Assembly: GCA_045562755.1 (NCBI GenBank)
Contig: JBJKVF010000004.1
Coordinates: 62,001-126,000 of the forward strand
Direction: 5' to 3'
From: GCA-002708145 sp045562755
GTDB taxonomy: Bacteria > Chloroflexota > Dehalococcoidia > Lucifugimonadales > Lucifugimonadaceae
DNA length: 64,000 bases
Shown: positions 27,079 to 36,402 of the stretch, in pieces
Layout of the letters: each line of letters starts with the position of its first letter
Numbering within the stretch: position 1 is the stretch's first letter
The notes under the pieces: model-generated
What the model was told of the DNA's origin: nothing
Database searches by the model: none
The model's input: the letters and a program-made list of their open reading frames with translations, nothing else
Translations under genes and position numbers: made by a program

Positions 27079-28260
27079 ATGAAAAAATATCCAATAATAA
27101 ATAAAATATCAGTAAATATAGTTGAGTGGGAATCACTAAATCTCGGCACAGACTATAATTCTTTCAATCAGGTATACGATCCTAATTCAAAAAAGAAACA
27201 AAAAGCAGCTATACTCCAGATACATACTAATGAAGGTATTGTTGGTGAATATCCTATGAATAATGCAGGCGTTGATGTGGCTGAAATTCAGTCTGTGGCA
27301 AATTACTTAATAGGAAAAAATGCACTATCTAGAGAAGAAATTTATGGTGATATAAAGCGAGGAATGAGGCAGTCATTAAATTCAGCAAACAGTTATGTTG
27401 ATATTTGTTTATGGGATATTGCTGGAAAATTTTATGAGGAACCTATATATCGTCTTCTTGGAGGTGAAAAAAGACCGCTAAAAGCTTATGCGTCTACTCT
27501 TCATGGAGATGAAAATGGAGGATTAGGTACTCCTGAAGACTTTAATGATTTTGCCCAAGAGTGTTTAGAGTTAGGTTATAAAGCTTTTAAAATTCATGGT
27601 TGGGGTTTAGCTAGAGACAATATTAATAGGGAAATAGAGAATGTTTTATTACTTGGAAAAAATTTTGAGAACAAACTTGATTTGCTAATTGATCCTGCCT
27701 GCGAAATAAAAAATTTCGGAGATGCATTGAGAATTGGTAGGGCCTGTGATGAAGCTAAATTCTTTTGGCTTGAAGATCCATATGCCGATGGTGGAGTTTC
27801 TCAATTTTCTCACAAAAAGTTACGTCAAATGATTAATACACCTATACTTCAGACGGAGCATATAAGATTTTTGGAACAGCATGTAAATTTTATAGTTTCA
27901 GAAGCTACTGATTACGTTAGAGCTGGAGCTTATCAGGATGGAGGAGTAACAGGAACGATGAAAATTGCACATGCTACTGAGGGTTTTGGGCTTGATTTAG
28001 AATTACATGGACCAGGTCCTGTACATAGACATATTATGTCCTCTATAAAGAATACAAACTTTTATGAACTAGGACTAGTTCATCCGAAGGTAAATAAATT
28101 TAGTATGTGGTCAAAAATTTACAAAGATTATAGTGATGAACTCGAAGACATAGATAAAAATGGGAATGTTTTTGCACCTGATGGGTATGGAGTAGGAGTT
28201 GAACTTGATTGGGATTGGATAAATAAACATTCTATAGAAAAATTTAATCTTGCGGACTAA
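27079..28260 (+). CDS. Enolase-superfamily sugar-acid dehydratase (mandelate racemase group)
   Basis: 393 residues. Capping domain about 1-135, then a barrel with Lys171-x-His173 ('FKIHGWG'), metal ligands Asp205 ('IDPACE'), Glu232 ('WLEDP') and Glu260 followed by His261 ('QTEH'), and His310 in 'ELHGPGP'. The KxH motif differs from the KxK of muconate-lactonising enzymes and is seen in acid-sugar dehydratases. Probable role: dehydration of an aldonic acid to a 2-keto-3-deoxy acid. The divergent mutarotase-like, aldo/keto-reductase and amidohydrolase genes would supply such an acid (inference). Confidence 0.85.
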   Translation: MKKYPIINKISVNIVEWESLNLGTDYNSFNQVYDPNSKKKQKAAILQIHTNEGIVGEYPMNNAGVDVAEIQSVANYLIGKNALSREEIYGDIKRGMRQSLNSANSYVDICLWDIAGKFYEEPIYRLLGGEKRPLKAYASTLHGDENGGLGTPEDFNDFAQECLELGYKAFKIHGWGLARDNINREIENVLLLGKNFENKLDLLIDPACEIKNFGDALRIGRACDEAKFFWLEDPYADGGVSQFSHKKLRQMINTPILQTEHIRFLEQHVNFIVSEATDYVRAGAYQDGGVTGTMKIAHATEGFGLDLELHGPGPVHRHIMSSIKNTNFYELGLVHPKVNKFSMWSKIYKDYSDELEDIDKNGNVFAPDGYGVGVELDWDWINKHSIEKFNLAD

Positions 28261-28269
28261 ATCTGTATA

Positions 28270-29160
28270 TTGAATTCTTTAGCAATAATTTTAGTTTTGT
28301 TCTCAGCACTACTGCATGCCTCATGGAATTTTTTTATTCGTGATTCGGATGACCCTGAACTTTCTAATTCAGTAATTCATATTTATAGAGGAGTAATTTC
28401 TCTTCCAATTATTTTAGTATATTTTCTTATATCTGAAATACCAGACTTAATCGGATGGATTTTTATAATTGGCACCTCTATTATTCATATTCTATATTTT
28501 TTCTTCCTAGGCAAATCATATAAGCATGGTGAATTATCTTTTGTTTATCCTATATCTAGAGGTCTTGGTATCGGATTGATTCCTCTATTAGGAGTAATTA
28601 TTCTAAATGAAAAAATTAGTTTTTTAGGGTTAGTATCTATTCTCTTGATATTTACGGGTGTATTACTAATAGGTGGTAATAAAAAAAGTAATATATTCTT
28701 AATTTTTTATTCAAGTGAAGGAAGAAAATTTCTCAAGTCGAGAGCATTTATATATTCTGTTCTTACAGGTTTATCGGTATCTGCTTATTCAGTTTGGGAT
28801 AAACAGGGTGTTCAGTACGTAGATCCATTGTTTTATATGTCAACCATGTGTGTAGGTAGCGTAATTGCAGCATTGGGTGTTTATAGGTATAGTTACAGTC
28901 ATATACCCATAAAAAAAATTTTAAGAGAAAATTTATTAAGAAATTCCCTTGGAGCTATATTTTCATTTTTATCTTACGTATTAATTCTTAGTGCGTTGCA
29001 AATATCTCAAGTTAGTCTTATTGCCCCTCTAAGAGAAATAGGTGTAGTAATTGGCGTTATATTTGGTTTGTTAATCTTAAAAGAAAAATTAGAAAAAATG
29101 AAAGCTATAGGAATTATTTTGATATTGTTTGGTACTATTATTATCATTAGTTTAGTTTAA
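28270..29160 (+). CDS. EamA-family (DMT) transporter
   Basis: 296 residues, ten predicted membrane helices in two EamA repeats. 'FSALLHASWNFFIRD' in helix 1 and 'YPISRGLGIGLIPLLG' in the first repeat are typical; the second repeat ends 'ILILFGTIIII'. Probably an exporter or exchanger of small metabolites. TTG start at 28270, 9 bases after the dehydratase stop, so likely cotranscribed with it. Confidence 0.85.
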   Translation: MNSLAIILVLFSALLHASWNFFIRDSDDPELSNSVIHIYRGVISLPIILVYFLISEIPDLIGWIFIIGTSIIHILYFFFLGKSYKHGELSFVYPISRGLGIGLIPLLGVIILNEKISFLGLVSILLIFTGVLLIGGNKKSNIFLIFYSSEGRKFLKSRAFIYSVLTGLSVSAYSVWDKQGVQYVDPLFYMSTMCVGSVIAALGVYRYSYSHIPIKKILRENLLRNSLGAIFSFLSYVLILSALQISQVSLIAPLREIGVVIGVIFGLLILKEKLEKMKAIGIILILFGTIIIISLV

Positions 29161-29203
29161 AATTTTGTTATTATATTAATGATATATTAATGAAAGCTAA
29201 TTT

Positions 29204-29479
29204 ATGAGTATAAAAATAAAAATTCCAACTCCACTAAGAGAAATAACTATGGGGAAATCTACAGTTTCTTCTTCTGGTGAAAAACTCAATGATCTCATAT
29301 CAAACCTTGATAATAATTATCCAGGTTTAAAAAATAGACTAATTGATTCTTCTGGTGAGATTTTTGGTTTTGTTAATATTTATGTCAATGGCGAAGATGT
29401 AAAGTACCTAAATGGATTAGAAACGGAACTTTCTAATTCTGACGAGATAACAATAGTTCCTGCAGTAGCAGGTGGATAA
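29204..29479 (+). CDS. MoaD/ThiS-family ubiquitin-like sulfur carrier
   Basis: 91 residues, beta-grasp pattern. It ends in 'TIVPAVAGG'; the terminal Gly-Gly is the site of adenylation and thiocarboxylation. The length and 'VNIYVNGEDV' resemble MoaD (molybdopterin) or related archaeal-type carriers. No MoeB/ThiF activator or MoaE is nearby, so whether it serves molybdopterin or another sulfur pathway cannot be decided. It is convergent with aroB, one base apart. Confidence 0.8.
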   Translation: MSIKIKIPTPLREITMGKSTVSSSGEKLNDLISNLDNNYPGLKNRLIDSSGEIFGFVNIYVNGEDVKYLNGLETELSNSDEITIVPAVAGG

Positions 29480-29480
29480 G

Positions 29481-30584
29481 CTATATAAAAATACTTTTTA
29501 GTGATTTTATTACTATTTCATCGGGAACATCATTCCGAATTACTGCCTTGCCAATATCTTCTAATAGAATCCAATTTATTTTTCCAGATTTACTTTTCTT
29601 GTCATTTTTAGTCAAATTGACAATATTATCTAAATCTAATTTTTCATTAAATGTAATAGGTAAGGAATATTTCTTTAGTATATGTTTTTGTTTTTCAAGA
29701 TTTTCTATACTCAAAATACCCATATGATACGAGATTGTACCTGCTACCATCATGCCTAATGAAACTGCTTCTCCATGGAGAAGTTTTGTGTATTGAGTTA
29801 TTGATTCTAAAGCATGCCCAATCGTATGTCCGTAATTAAGTAAAATTCTCTTTTGATCTTTCTCGTGTAAATCCTCCGAAACAATTTTAGCTTTAATTTC
29901 AACGCTCCTTGAAATTGCTTCGATAGAATTCATGTTATTAAAATTCTTTATTTCTGTTTCATTTTTATAAAAGTGTTCAAATAATTTTTTATCAAAAATT
30001 AAACTATGCTTCAATAGTTCAGCCCATCCAGCAATAATTTCTCTATTTGGAAGAGTTTTGAGAAAATTTATATCTTGAAATACTAGAGTTGGTTGATAAA
30101 AAGCACCTATGAGATTTTTGCCATTTTTAGTATTGTAACCAGTTTTGCCCCCTATAGAAGAATCAACCATAGCAATTAGTGTTGTGGGTACATGGATTAA
30201 ATTCACTCCTCTAACCCAAGAAGAAGCTACAAAGCCAACTAAATCACCCATTACACCCCCACCAACAGAAATAATAAAATCACTCCTCTCCATTTTTGAT
30301 GACTCAAGCCATTCATAAATTGCATTAACTGTATTTATATTTTTTTTTGATTCATTAATTTCTATATTTAATAATTTTGTTTCAAAAAAATTTTCTTCTA
30401 ATGACTCTTGAATTTCTCTAGCTGGATCAGGAAATAGTTCTTTATCTACGATTATAAAAGCTCTACCTGAAATACCAATTCTTTTAATTTCTTTACCAAG
30501 TTTTTCAATAATTTTCATACCAATAATTACATTATATGATTGATCTTTTGTTTTGACTTTTATGCTTCTATTTTCCAATATCAT
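29481..30584 (-). CDS. aroB: 3-Dehydroquinate synthase
   Basis: 367 residues. 'SVGGGVMGDLVGFVASSW', 'IHVPTTLIAMVDSSIGGKTG', 'GAFYQPTLV' and 'LLNYGHTIGHALE' give the NAD- and zinc-binding sites of AroB. Converts DAHP to 3-dehydroquinate. The start region overlaps the end of aroK by 17 bases. Part of an aroE-aroC-aroK-aroB set. Confidence 0.96.
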   Translation of the reverse strand: MILENRSIKVKTKDQSYNVIIGMKIIEKLGKEIKRIGISGRAFIIVDKELFPDPAREIQESLEENFFETKLLNIEINESKKNINTVNAIYEWLESSKMERSDFIISVGGGVMGDLVGFVASSWVRGVNLIHVPTTLIAMVDSSIGGKTGYNTKNGKNLIGAFYQPTLVFQDINFLKTLPNREIIAGWAELLKHSLIFDKKLFEHFYKNETEIKNFNNMNSIEAISRSVEIKAKIVSEDLHEKDQKRILLNYGHTIGHALESITQYTKLLHGEAVSLGMMVAGTISYHMGILSIENLEKQKHILKKYSLPITFNEKLDLDNIVNLTKNDKKSKSGKINWILLEDIGKAVIRNDVPDEIVIKSLKSIFI

Positions 30585-31110
30585 TACTCCTGATTATTTT
30601 TAGAATTTCATCATTTACATCTTTTGCTGTTTTATTATCAGTTGTAATCACGATATCAGCTATTGAGTAATGATTTTTTCTTTTTTCTAGTAATTCGCTA
30701 ATTTTTTTTACTGGGACTTTTTCTCCCAAAAGTGGTCTAACATTTTCTTTGTTTGAATTTTTTAATCTGGCATGTATTGTAGTTGGATTAGCTTTAAGCC
30801 AAATTGAAATACCGTACTTTCTTAGGATAGATTTATTTTTTTTACTTAATATGCAGCCTCCTCCAGTAGAAATAATCGTATTTTCAAGGTTTTTCAATTC
30901 ATTTAAAGTTTCATGTTCAAATTTCCTAAAATAGCTCTCTCCATATTCAAAAAATATTTCTGAGATTAATTTTTTTGATTTTTTTTCGATATAGGAATCC
31001 ATATCAATAAAATTCCATGATAGACTTTTAGATATTAATTTACCAATATGCGTTTTTCCTGAACCAGGTAATCCAATCAAAAAAATGATTTTATTATTTT
31101 GAAATAGCAC
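30568..31110 (-). CDS. aroK: Shikimate kinase
   Basis: 180 residues from a GTG start at 31108-31110. P-loop 'GLPGSGKTHIGK' near 13-24, shikimate-binding 'FIDMDSYIE' and 'STGGGC', and a lid 'NVRPLLG' are present. Phosphorylates shikimate at O3. The GTG overlaps the aroC stop by one base, giving tight coupling, and its own 3' end overlaps aroB by 17 bases. Confidence 0.95.
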   Translation of the reverse strand: MLFQNNKIIFLIGLPGSGKTHIGKLISKSLSWNFIDMDSYIEKKSKKLISEIFFEYGESYFRKFEHETLNELKNLENTIISTGGGCILSKKNKSILRKYGISIWLKANPTTIHARLKNSNKENVRPLLGEKVPVKKISELLEKRKNHYSIADIVITTDNKTAKDVNDEILKIIRSNDIGK

Positions 31111-32291
31111 TATTTTGTTCCAAAATTTTTATGAGACTTAACATAATTATTAAAATTTGTATGAATTTCGCTCATGGAATCACCGCCAAATTTTTCTAAA
31201 AAAGAGTTTGCTAATGTTAGGGCAATCATAGATTCACCAATAGGGCAAGCTCTTGATACTTGGCAGATATCACTTCTGTTATAAGCTGCTTCAACCACCT
31301 CTCCAGAGTTTATATCTACAGATGGCAGTGGCTTAGTCATAGTTGCAATTGGCTTAATTGCTACGTTTACTATTATTGGTTCTCCGTTAGTCATACCACC
31401 CTCTATACCACCTGCATGATTAGAAATATGACTAAAGTTCTTAATATTATTTTTGTCAGGTATTATTACGTCATGCACTTCTCGACCTCTTTTTGAAGTA
31501 TTTTTAAAGCCATTTCCTATTTCAACACCTTTTACAGCATTTATACTAAGTATAGATTGACCTATCTGACCATCTAATTTTCTATCCCAGTGAACATGAC
31601 TTCCTAGGCCAACAGGAACACCAAATGTTATAACTTGGAAAATTCCACCAACAGTAGTTCTTTCTTTTTTTGCAAGATCAATTTCTTTCATAAATCTAGT
31701 TTCTGTTTCAGTATCTATAGCTCTAACTTCAGAATTTTCGATAAAATCCCAATCAATATTATCATAATTTAAGTTTATTGATTCTTCAGACCCAATAGAG
31801 GTCACTCTAGAGTGAATAATCATGCCAAATGATTCGAGAAATTTTCTTGCTACTGATCCAGCTGCTACTCTAGCTGCTGTTTCTCTTGCACTAGATCTTT
31901 CAAGAATGTTTCTTAGATCTTTCTGGTTATATTTTAATGCACCAGGAAAATCCGCATGACCTGGTACAATTTTTGTGAAAACTTTTTTATCAATATCATC
32001 ATTAACTTCACTTATTGACATTGCATCAGACCAATTAACAAAGTCTTTATTTTCTATCCAAAGTGCAATTGGAGAACCAAGTGTTTTACCATGCCTGACA
32101 CCAGATTTGATTAGAGCTTTATCTTTTTCAATCTTCATTCTTCCCCCTGAACCATAACCTTTTTGCCTTCTTGCCATATGGTTTTCTATATAGCTTTCAG
32201 AAATTTCTAGATCAGCAGGGAGGCCTTCGACTATAACAGTTAATCCTTGTCCATGAGATTCACCTGAAGTTAAGTATCTTAGTTTTGACAT
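31110..32291 (-). CDS. aroC: Chorismate synthase
   Basis: 393 residues, the longer bacterial form. 'TSGESHGQGLTVIVEGLPA' at the start, 'RRQKGYGSGGRM' (FMN site), 'RSSARETAARVAAGSVAR' and 'GGMTNGEPI' are AroC signatures. Makes chorismate from EPSP using reduced FMN. Lies 19 bases after aroE and overlaps the aroK start by one base. Confidence 0.97.
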   Translation of the reverse strand: MSKLRYLTSGESHGQGLTVIVEGLPADLEISESYIENHMARRQKGYGSGGRMKIEKDKALIKSGVRHGKTLGSPIALWIENKDFVNWSDAMSISEVNDDIDKKVFTKIVPGHADFPGALKYNQKDLRNILERSSARETAARVAAGSVARKFLESFGMIIHSRVTSIGSEESINLNYDNIDWDFIENSEVRAIDTETETRFMKEIDLAKKERTTVGGIFQVITFGVPVGLGSHVHWDRKLDGQIGQSILSINAVKGVEIGNGFKNTSKRGREVHDVIIPDKNNIKNFSHISNHAGGIEGGMTNGEPIIVNVAIKPIATMTKPLPSVDINSGEVVEAAYNRSDICQVSRACPIGESMIALTLANSFLEKFGGDSMSEIHTNFNNYVKSHKNFGTK

Positions 32292-32310
32292 AATTTTCCA
32301 CCTGTATTAA

Positions 32311-33150
32311 TCATAAAGCATCTAAAGCTTTTTGCATAACATTTACTGGTGCTTTTACATTTAGAGCTTTTTCAATTCCTTCAACTCCTTGATATAAGAG
32401 CATGCTCAGACCTGTTCCATATTCAGCATCAGACTTCTCAAATTCTTTTATAAAAGGAGTTATTATAGGAGAGTAAACAATGTCATAGCCAAAAGTATTA
32501 GAAGATATTAATTCTGATGATATTGGTGATACCATAGGAGCTGGTCCTCCACTCATTCCGAGGGATGTTGTATTAATTATAATATCAGCATAAGGAGCAT
32601 AATTAGCCAAAGAGTCTCTGTCAAAACCAATAGGCTTTATTTTGATTTTATTATTAGATAATTCATTAGAAATAATTTTAGCTTTATCAAAATTCCTATT
32701 AGATACTATAATTTTTTTAACATTTGATTCAATGAGACCAAAAATAATTGCTCTTGCAGCACCACCTGCACCAAAAACTAATGCATTTTTATTTTTAATA
32801 CTAAATTTATAATTTTCCGATAAAGATCTGATAAATCCAGTTGAATCAGTATTATCGCCTAAAAGTTTATTTTGCTTATTATATATCCAATTAACAGCTC
32901 CTATTGCTTTAGCTGAATCAGATAATTCATCAATTAATGGAATGACATTTTGCTTATGAGGTAAGGTTACACATGACGCAATAAAAGAATCATTTCTAAA
33001 AGATTTGATTTTTTCTTCTAATTGTTTGGGGGGGACATCCCATTTTTCAAAAATATTTTTATTACCTAGGTAATCTAAGGCGGCTTGCTGAAAAACTGGT
33101 GAAACACTATGATTTATAGGGTGTCCCATCACTCCAATATTATTTCTCAT
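32311..33150 (-). CDS. aroE: Shikimate dehydrogenase
   Basis: 279 residues. Shikimate site 'GHPINHSVSP' near residue 8, catalytic Lys in 'VTLPHKQNV', NADP loop 'VFGAGGAARAI' and 'NTTSLGMSG' are clear. Reduces 3-dehydroshikimate. Its start overlaps the end of ruvX by 4 bases. Confidence 0.95.
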   Translation of the reverse strand: MRNNIGVMGHPINHSVSPVFQQAALDYLGNKNIFEKWDVPPKQLEEKIKSFRNDSFIASCVTLPHKQNVIPLIDELSDSAKAIGAVNWIYNKQNKLLGDNTDSTGFIRSLSENYKFSIKNKNALVFGAGGAARAIIFGLIESNVKKIIVSNRNFDKAKIISNELSNNKIKIKPIGFDRDSLANYAPYADIIINTTSLGMSGGPAPMVSPISSELISSNTFGYDIVYSPIITPFIKEFEKSDAEYGTGLSMLLYQGVEGIEKALNVKAPVNVMQKALDAL

Positions 33151-33593
33151 ATAATCTGGTTTCCTTTTTTTTGCATGAATGAATCTAAAATTATTGCCGC
33201 TGAGGCAGAATCTATTATACCTCTATCAAGATTTCTAAACATGTTAGGCGACCTACCAGATTCTCTCAATTTATTTTCAGCTTCTACACTTGATAGCCTT
33301 TCATCGATTGTATGAACAATAATACCTAATTCTTGATTTATATACTTGCAAAAATTTAGAACTTTTCTGGATGATTTACTATGAGATCCATCTAGGTTAA
33401 TTGGGAGCCCAACCACAAAAGTTTTTATATCATATTCAACAATTAGGGAATTAAGAGCATTTAGAATTTCTTTATTGTTATCTATGTATTTCAATGGAGT
33501 TGCTATTGTATTTGTATCATCGCTTATCGCTATACCTAAACGTTTTTCTCCATAATCTATACCTAAAATCCGATTACTACTTTCAGCACTCAA
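33147..33593 (-). CDS. ruvX: Holliday-junction resolvase-like / rRNA-processing nuclease YqgF (RuvX)
   Basis: 148 residues, RNase H fold. 'LGIDYGEKRLGIAISD' carries the first catalytic Asp, 'VVGLPINLDGS' and 'DERLSSVEAE' the following ones, and 'DSASAAIILDSF' the last. Such proteins process the 16S rRNA 5' end in E. coli and are linked to anti-termination. Sits between alaS and aroE with 4-base overlaps on both sides, a common alaS-ruvX arrangement. Confidence 0.93.
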   Translation of the reverse strand: MSAESSNRILGIDYGEKRLGIAISDDTNTIATPLKYIDNNKEILNALNSLIVEYDIKTFVVGLPINLDGSHSKSSRKVLNFCKYINQELGIIVHTIDERLSSVEAENKLRESGRSPNMFRNLDRGIIDSASAAIILDSFMQKKGNQII

Positions 33594-36358
33594 GATTTTT
33601 TACTTTTGATTATTTGATTACTTATAATTTCATGACACTGATTTAAAATCTTAGATAAATCTATAGATTTCTTTGCTCCAGCTTGTGCAACTTTATTATT
33701 TCCACCACCTCCTCCATCCATCAATAATGAAATTTCTTTCGCTATTTCTCCAGCATGAAATTTATTATCAATTATGAAATTCGAGCACATAACAACAACA
33801 TAAGATTGATTATCTATGTTGCTCCCTAAAATAATTAGTGAATTTTCATTTTGATCTCTGAAATGATCTCCAGTTTGTCTAAGAGATTGTATATTTGAGG
33901 CTTTGACTTCCCTAATTATTACATCAATAATTTTCTTTTTGATTTCAATTTTATGGTCACCAGAATAGTTTTCATTTTCATTTGATAGGGATCCGAAAAG
34001 TAATTGCTGCTCTAGATCTAAGATTTTTTTATCATTATTTGATATTTTGTCACTAAGGGTAATAATTCTATTGACAAGATCATTATCGGGAACTTTTAGA
34101 AAAGTTGTAGCGTTTTTTATAACATTAAATTTTTCGATTATTAGTTTTTCTGCAGCAACACCGGTAATTGCCTCAAGCCTTCTTATTCCAGAACCTATCC
34201 CTGTTTCAGATGTAATTATAAAAGCACCTATACCTCCCGTATATTCCATATGAGTTCCCCCACACAATTCATAGCTCCAAGGAGGTGTAATCTTTATTGT
34301 TCTAACATCAGAATCATATGTATCTCCAAAAAAAGCCAATGCACCATCATCTACAGCTTCTGTGTAAGTTGTTGAATGTACATTTACCTTATGATTCTCT
34401 CTTATTGCTTCGTTAACCCTATTTTGAATTTCAACTAGCTCCTCACTTGTAAGTGGTTTTAAGTGAGTAAAATCAAATCTTAGCTTTTCAGGTTCAACTA
34501 CAGAACCAGCTTGTTTAACATGATTACCAAGAATTTCTCTAAGCGTAGCTTGTAACAAATGGGTTGCAGTATGATTTCTTTTAATTTTTTCTCTCCTAGT
34601 AACATCAACCTGCAAATTTATATCATCCCCTACTGACAATTTTCCATTTATGCTGCTTGCAATGTGAACAGATAAACTGCCATAAGGAGATTGTGTATCA
34701 CTTATATTGATATCTACATGATCATTATGCATGGAACCGCTATCACCAATTTGCCCACCTCTTTCAGCATAAAATGGAGTTTCAGAAACAATTATTTGGG
34801 CATTAGATTCTTTTTCAATTGATTCTATAATTTGATCATTATGAATAATACAAATTACTTTAGATTTATGATTAGTTTTTTCATATCCAACAAATTTGGT
34901 GTCTTTAATATTTAAATTCTTAAAGATTTCTAAATTTTGAACATTATTAAATTGCCCACTTTTTTCTTTTGACGCTTGTTTCTGATTTTCAAGCTCCAAA
35001 TAGAAGCTATTTATGTCTAGGTCTAAGTCATTCTGTTTCGCAACTTCAATCGTAATCTCTACTGGATAGCCATAAGTATCATATAGAATAAATGCTTCTT
35101 TTCCTGATAAACATTTATTAAATTCTACAATATTTGAATTTTTAGATTCATTTAATGCTATTTTTAAACCCCTGGAAAAGTTATCAGAATCACTACTTTT
35201 TGTTCCTAATCTAAAATTAATCATTCCATCAAGCACAGATTCTCCATTAGATAATGTTCTACTAAAATTTTCCTCTTCTTTAGATATGACTTCTATGATG
35301 AAATTTTTATTATTATTTAACTCTGGATAATGATTACCCATTTCTTTACATACTATGTTTACTAATGACGAAAGTGGAGATTCTAATATATTTAATTTTT
35401 TAGCAAATAACATTCCTCTTCTAATTAGTCTTCTTAGAACATAACCTCTTCCTGTGTTACTAGGTGATACTCCATCTCCGATAAGAAATGATGCTGATCT
35501 CGCATGTTCAGCTAATACTCTAATAGCTTCATCTGATTCCTTGCTTTCTCCCCATTTAGTATTAGATAATTTTTCAACCTGATTAATAATTGGTAAAAAA
35601 ACATCTGTTTGATAAACATTATCAACATTTTGAAGAACAGCTAACATTCTTTCTAATCCCATCCCTGTATCTATATTTTTATTAGGCAGTATAGTATCTT
35701 TACCATTTTTATCACGATAAAACTGAGTGAAAACTAGGTTGTAAAGTTCTATGAAATCATCATGCAAATTAGGACCCCAGTTTTCTTTTCTTTTAGAGTC
35801 TTTTTTAGAGGGAATATTTTCAAGGGAACCTAAATAATAATTAATTTCACTGCTAGGGCCACAAACTCCTTCATCTCCGGCAGGGCCCCACCAATTATCT
35901 TCATCGCCAAATCTATAAATTCTTTCAATAGGTATGCCTAAATCTAGCCAAATTTTCTCTGCTTCGTCATCAGATTTATAAACTGTTATGTAAATTCTAT
36001 TTATATCTAAATTTAATTTATCTATCATTAATTCTAAAGCCCATGAGCATGCTTCTTTTTTAAAATAATCCCCAAAACTAAAATTCCCTAACATCTCAAA
36101 CATTGTTAAGTGAGTTTTATCTCCAACTTCTTCTATATCAGTTGTTCTAAAGCATTTTTGTGAAGTGGTAATTCTAAGATTTGGTGGTTTTTTTTCACCA
36201 GAAAAATATGACTTGAATTGTGCCATTCCTGAATTGATTAGAAGCAAGGTAGGATCATTAGCAGGAATTAAAGAAGATGAAGGTAATACAGAATGATTTT
36301 TTTCTTCAAAAAAATCAAGAAAAGTTTGTCTTAAGGTATCTTTATTATACATATTCAT
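33590..36358 (-). CDS. alaS: Alanyl-tRNA synthetase
   Basis: 922 residues. Catalytic core at the N-terminus with 'NSGMAQFKSYFSG' and 'GFRTTDIEEVGDKTHLTMFEMLG'-type text ('CFRTTDIEEVGDKTHL'). The editing domain has 'HTATHLL' and 'CGGTHMEYTGG' (zinc/editing His and Cys). The C-terminal DHHA1-like 'MDGGGGGNNKVAQAGA' is complete. It charges tRNA-Ala and also the tmRNA of this window, whose acceptor stem has the G3.U70 pair. First gene of the alaS-ruvX-aro run; 44-base gap to the MscS gene upstream. Confidence 0.97.
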   Translation of the reverse strand: MNMYNKDTLRQTFLDFFEEKNHSVLPSSSLIPANDPTLLLINSGMAQFKSYFSGEKKPPNLRITTSQKCFRTTDIEEVGDKTHLTMFEMLGNFSFGDYFKKEACSWALELMIDKLNLDINRIYITVYKSDDEAEKIWLDLGIPIERIYRFGDEDNWWGPAGDEGVCGPSSEINYYLGSLENIPSKKDSKRKENWGPNLHDDFIELYNLVFTQFYRDKNGKDTILPNKNIDTGMGLERMLAVLQNVDNVYQTDVFLPIINQVEKLSNTKWGESKESDEAIRVLAEHARSASFLIGDGVSPSNTGRGYVLRRLIRRGMLFAKKLNILESPLSSLVNIVCKEMGNHYPELNNNKNFIIEVISKEEENFSRTLSNGESVLDGMINFRLGTKSSDSDNFSRGLKIALNESKNSNIVEFNKCLSGKEAFILYDTYGYPVEITIEVAKQNDLDLDINSFYLELENQKQASKEKSGQFNNVQNLEIFKNLNIKDTKFVGYEKTNHKSKVICIIHNDQIIESIEKESNAQIIVSETPFYAERGGQIGDSGSMHNDHVDINISDTQSPYGSLSVHIASSINGKLSVGDDINLQVDVTRREKIKRNHTATHLLQATLREILGNHVKQAGSVVEPEKLRFDFTHLKPLTSEELVEIQNRVNEAIRENHKVNVHSTTYTEAVDDGALAFFGDTYDSDVRTIKITPPWSYELCGGTHMEYTGGIGAFIITSETGIGSGIRRLEAITGVAAEKLIIEKFNVIKNATTFLKVPDNDLVNRIITLSDKISNNDKKILDLEQQLLFGSLSNENENYSGDHKIEIKKKIIDVIIREVKASNIQSLRQTGDHFRDQNENSLIILGSNIDNQSYVVVMCSNFIIDNKFHAGEIAKEISLLMDGGGGGNNKVAQAGAKKSIDLSKILNQCHEIISNQIIKSKKS

Positions 36359-36402
36359 ATCTACAGTATAATTTATATCATAATTTTCATAAAGATTATT
36401 TT

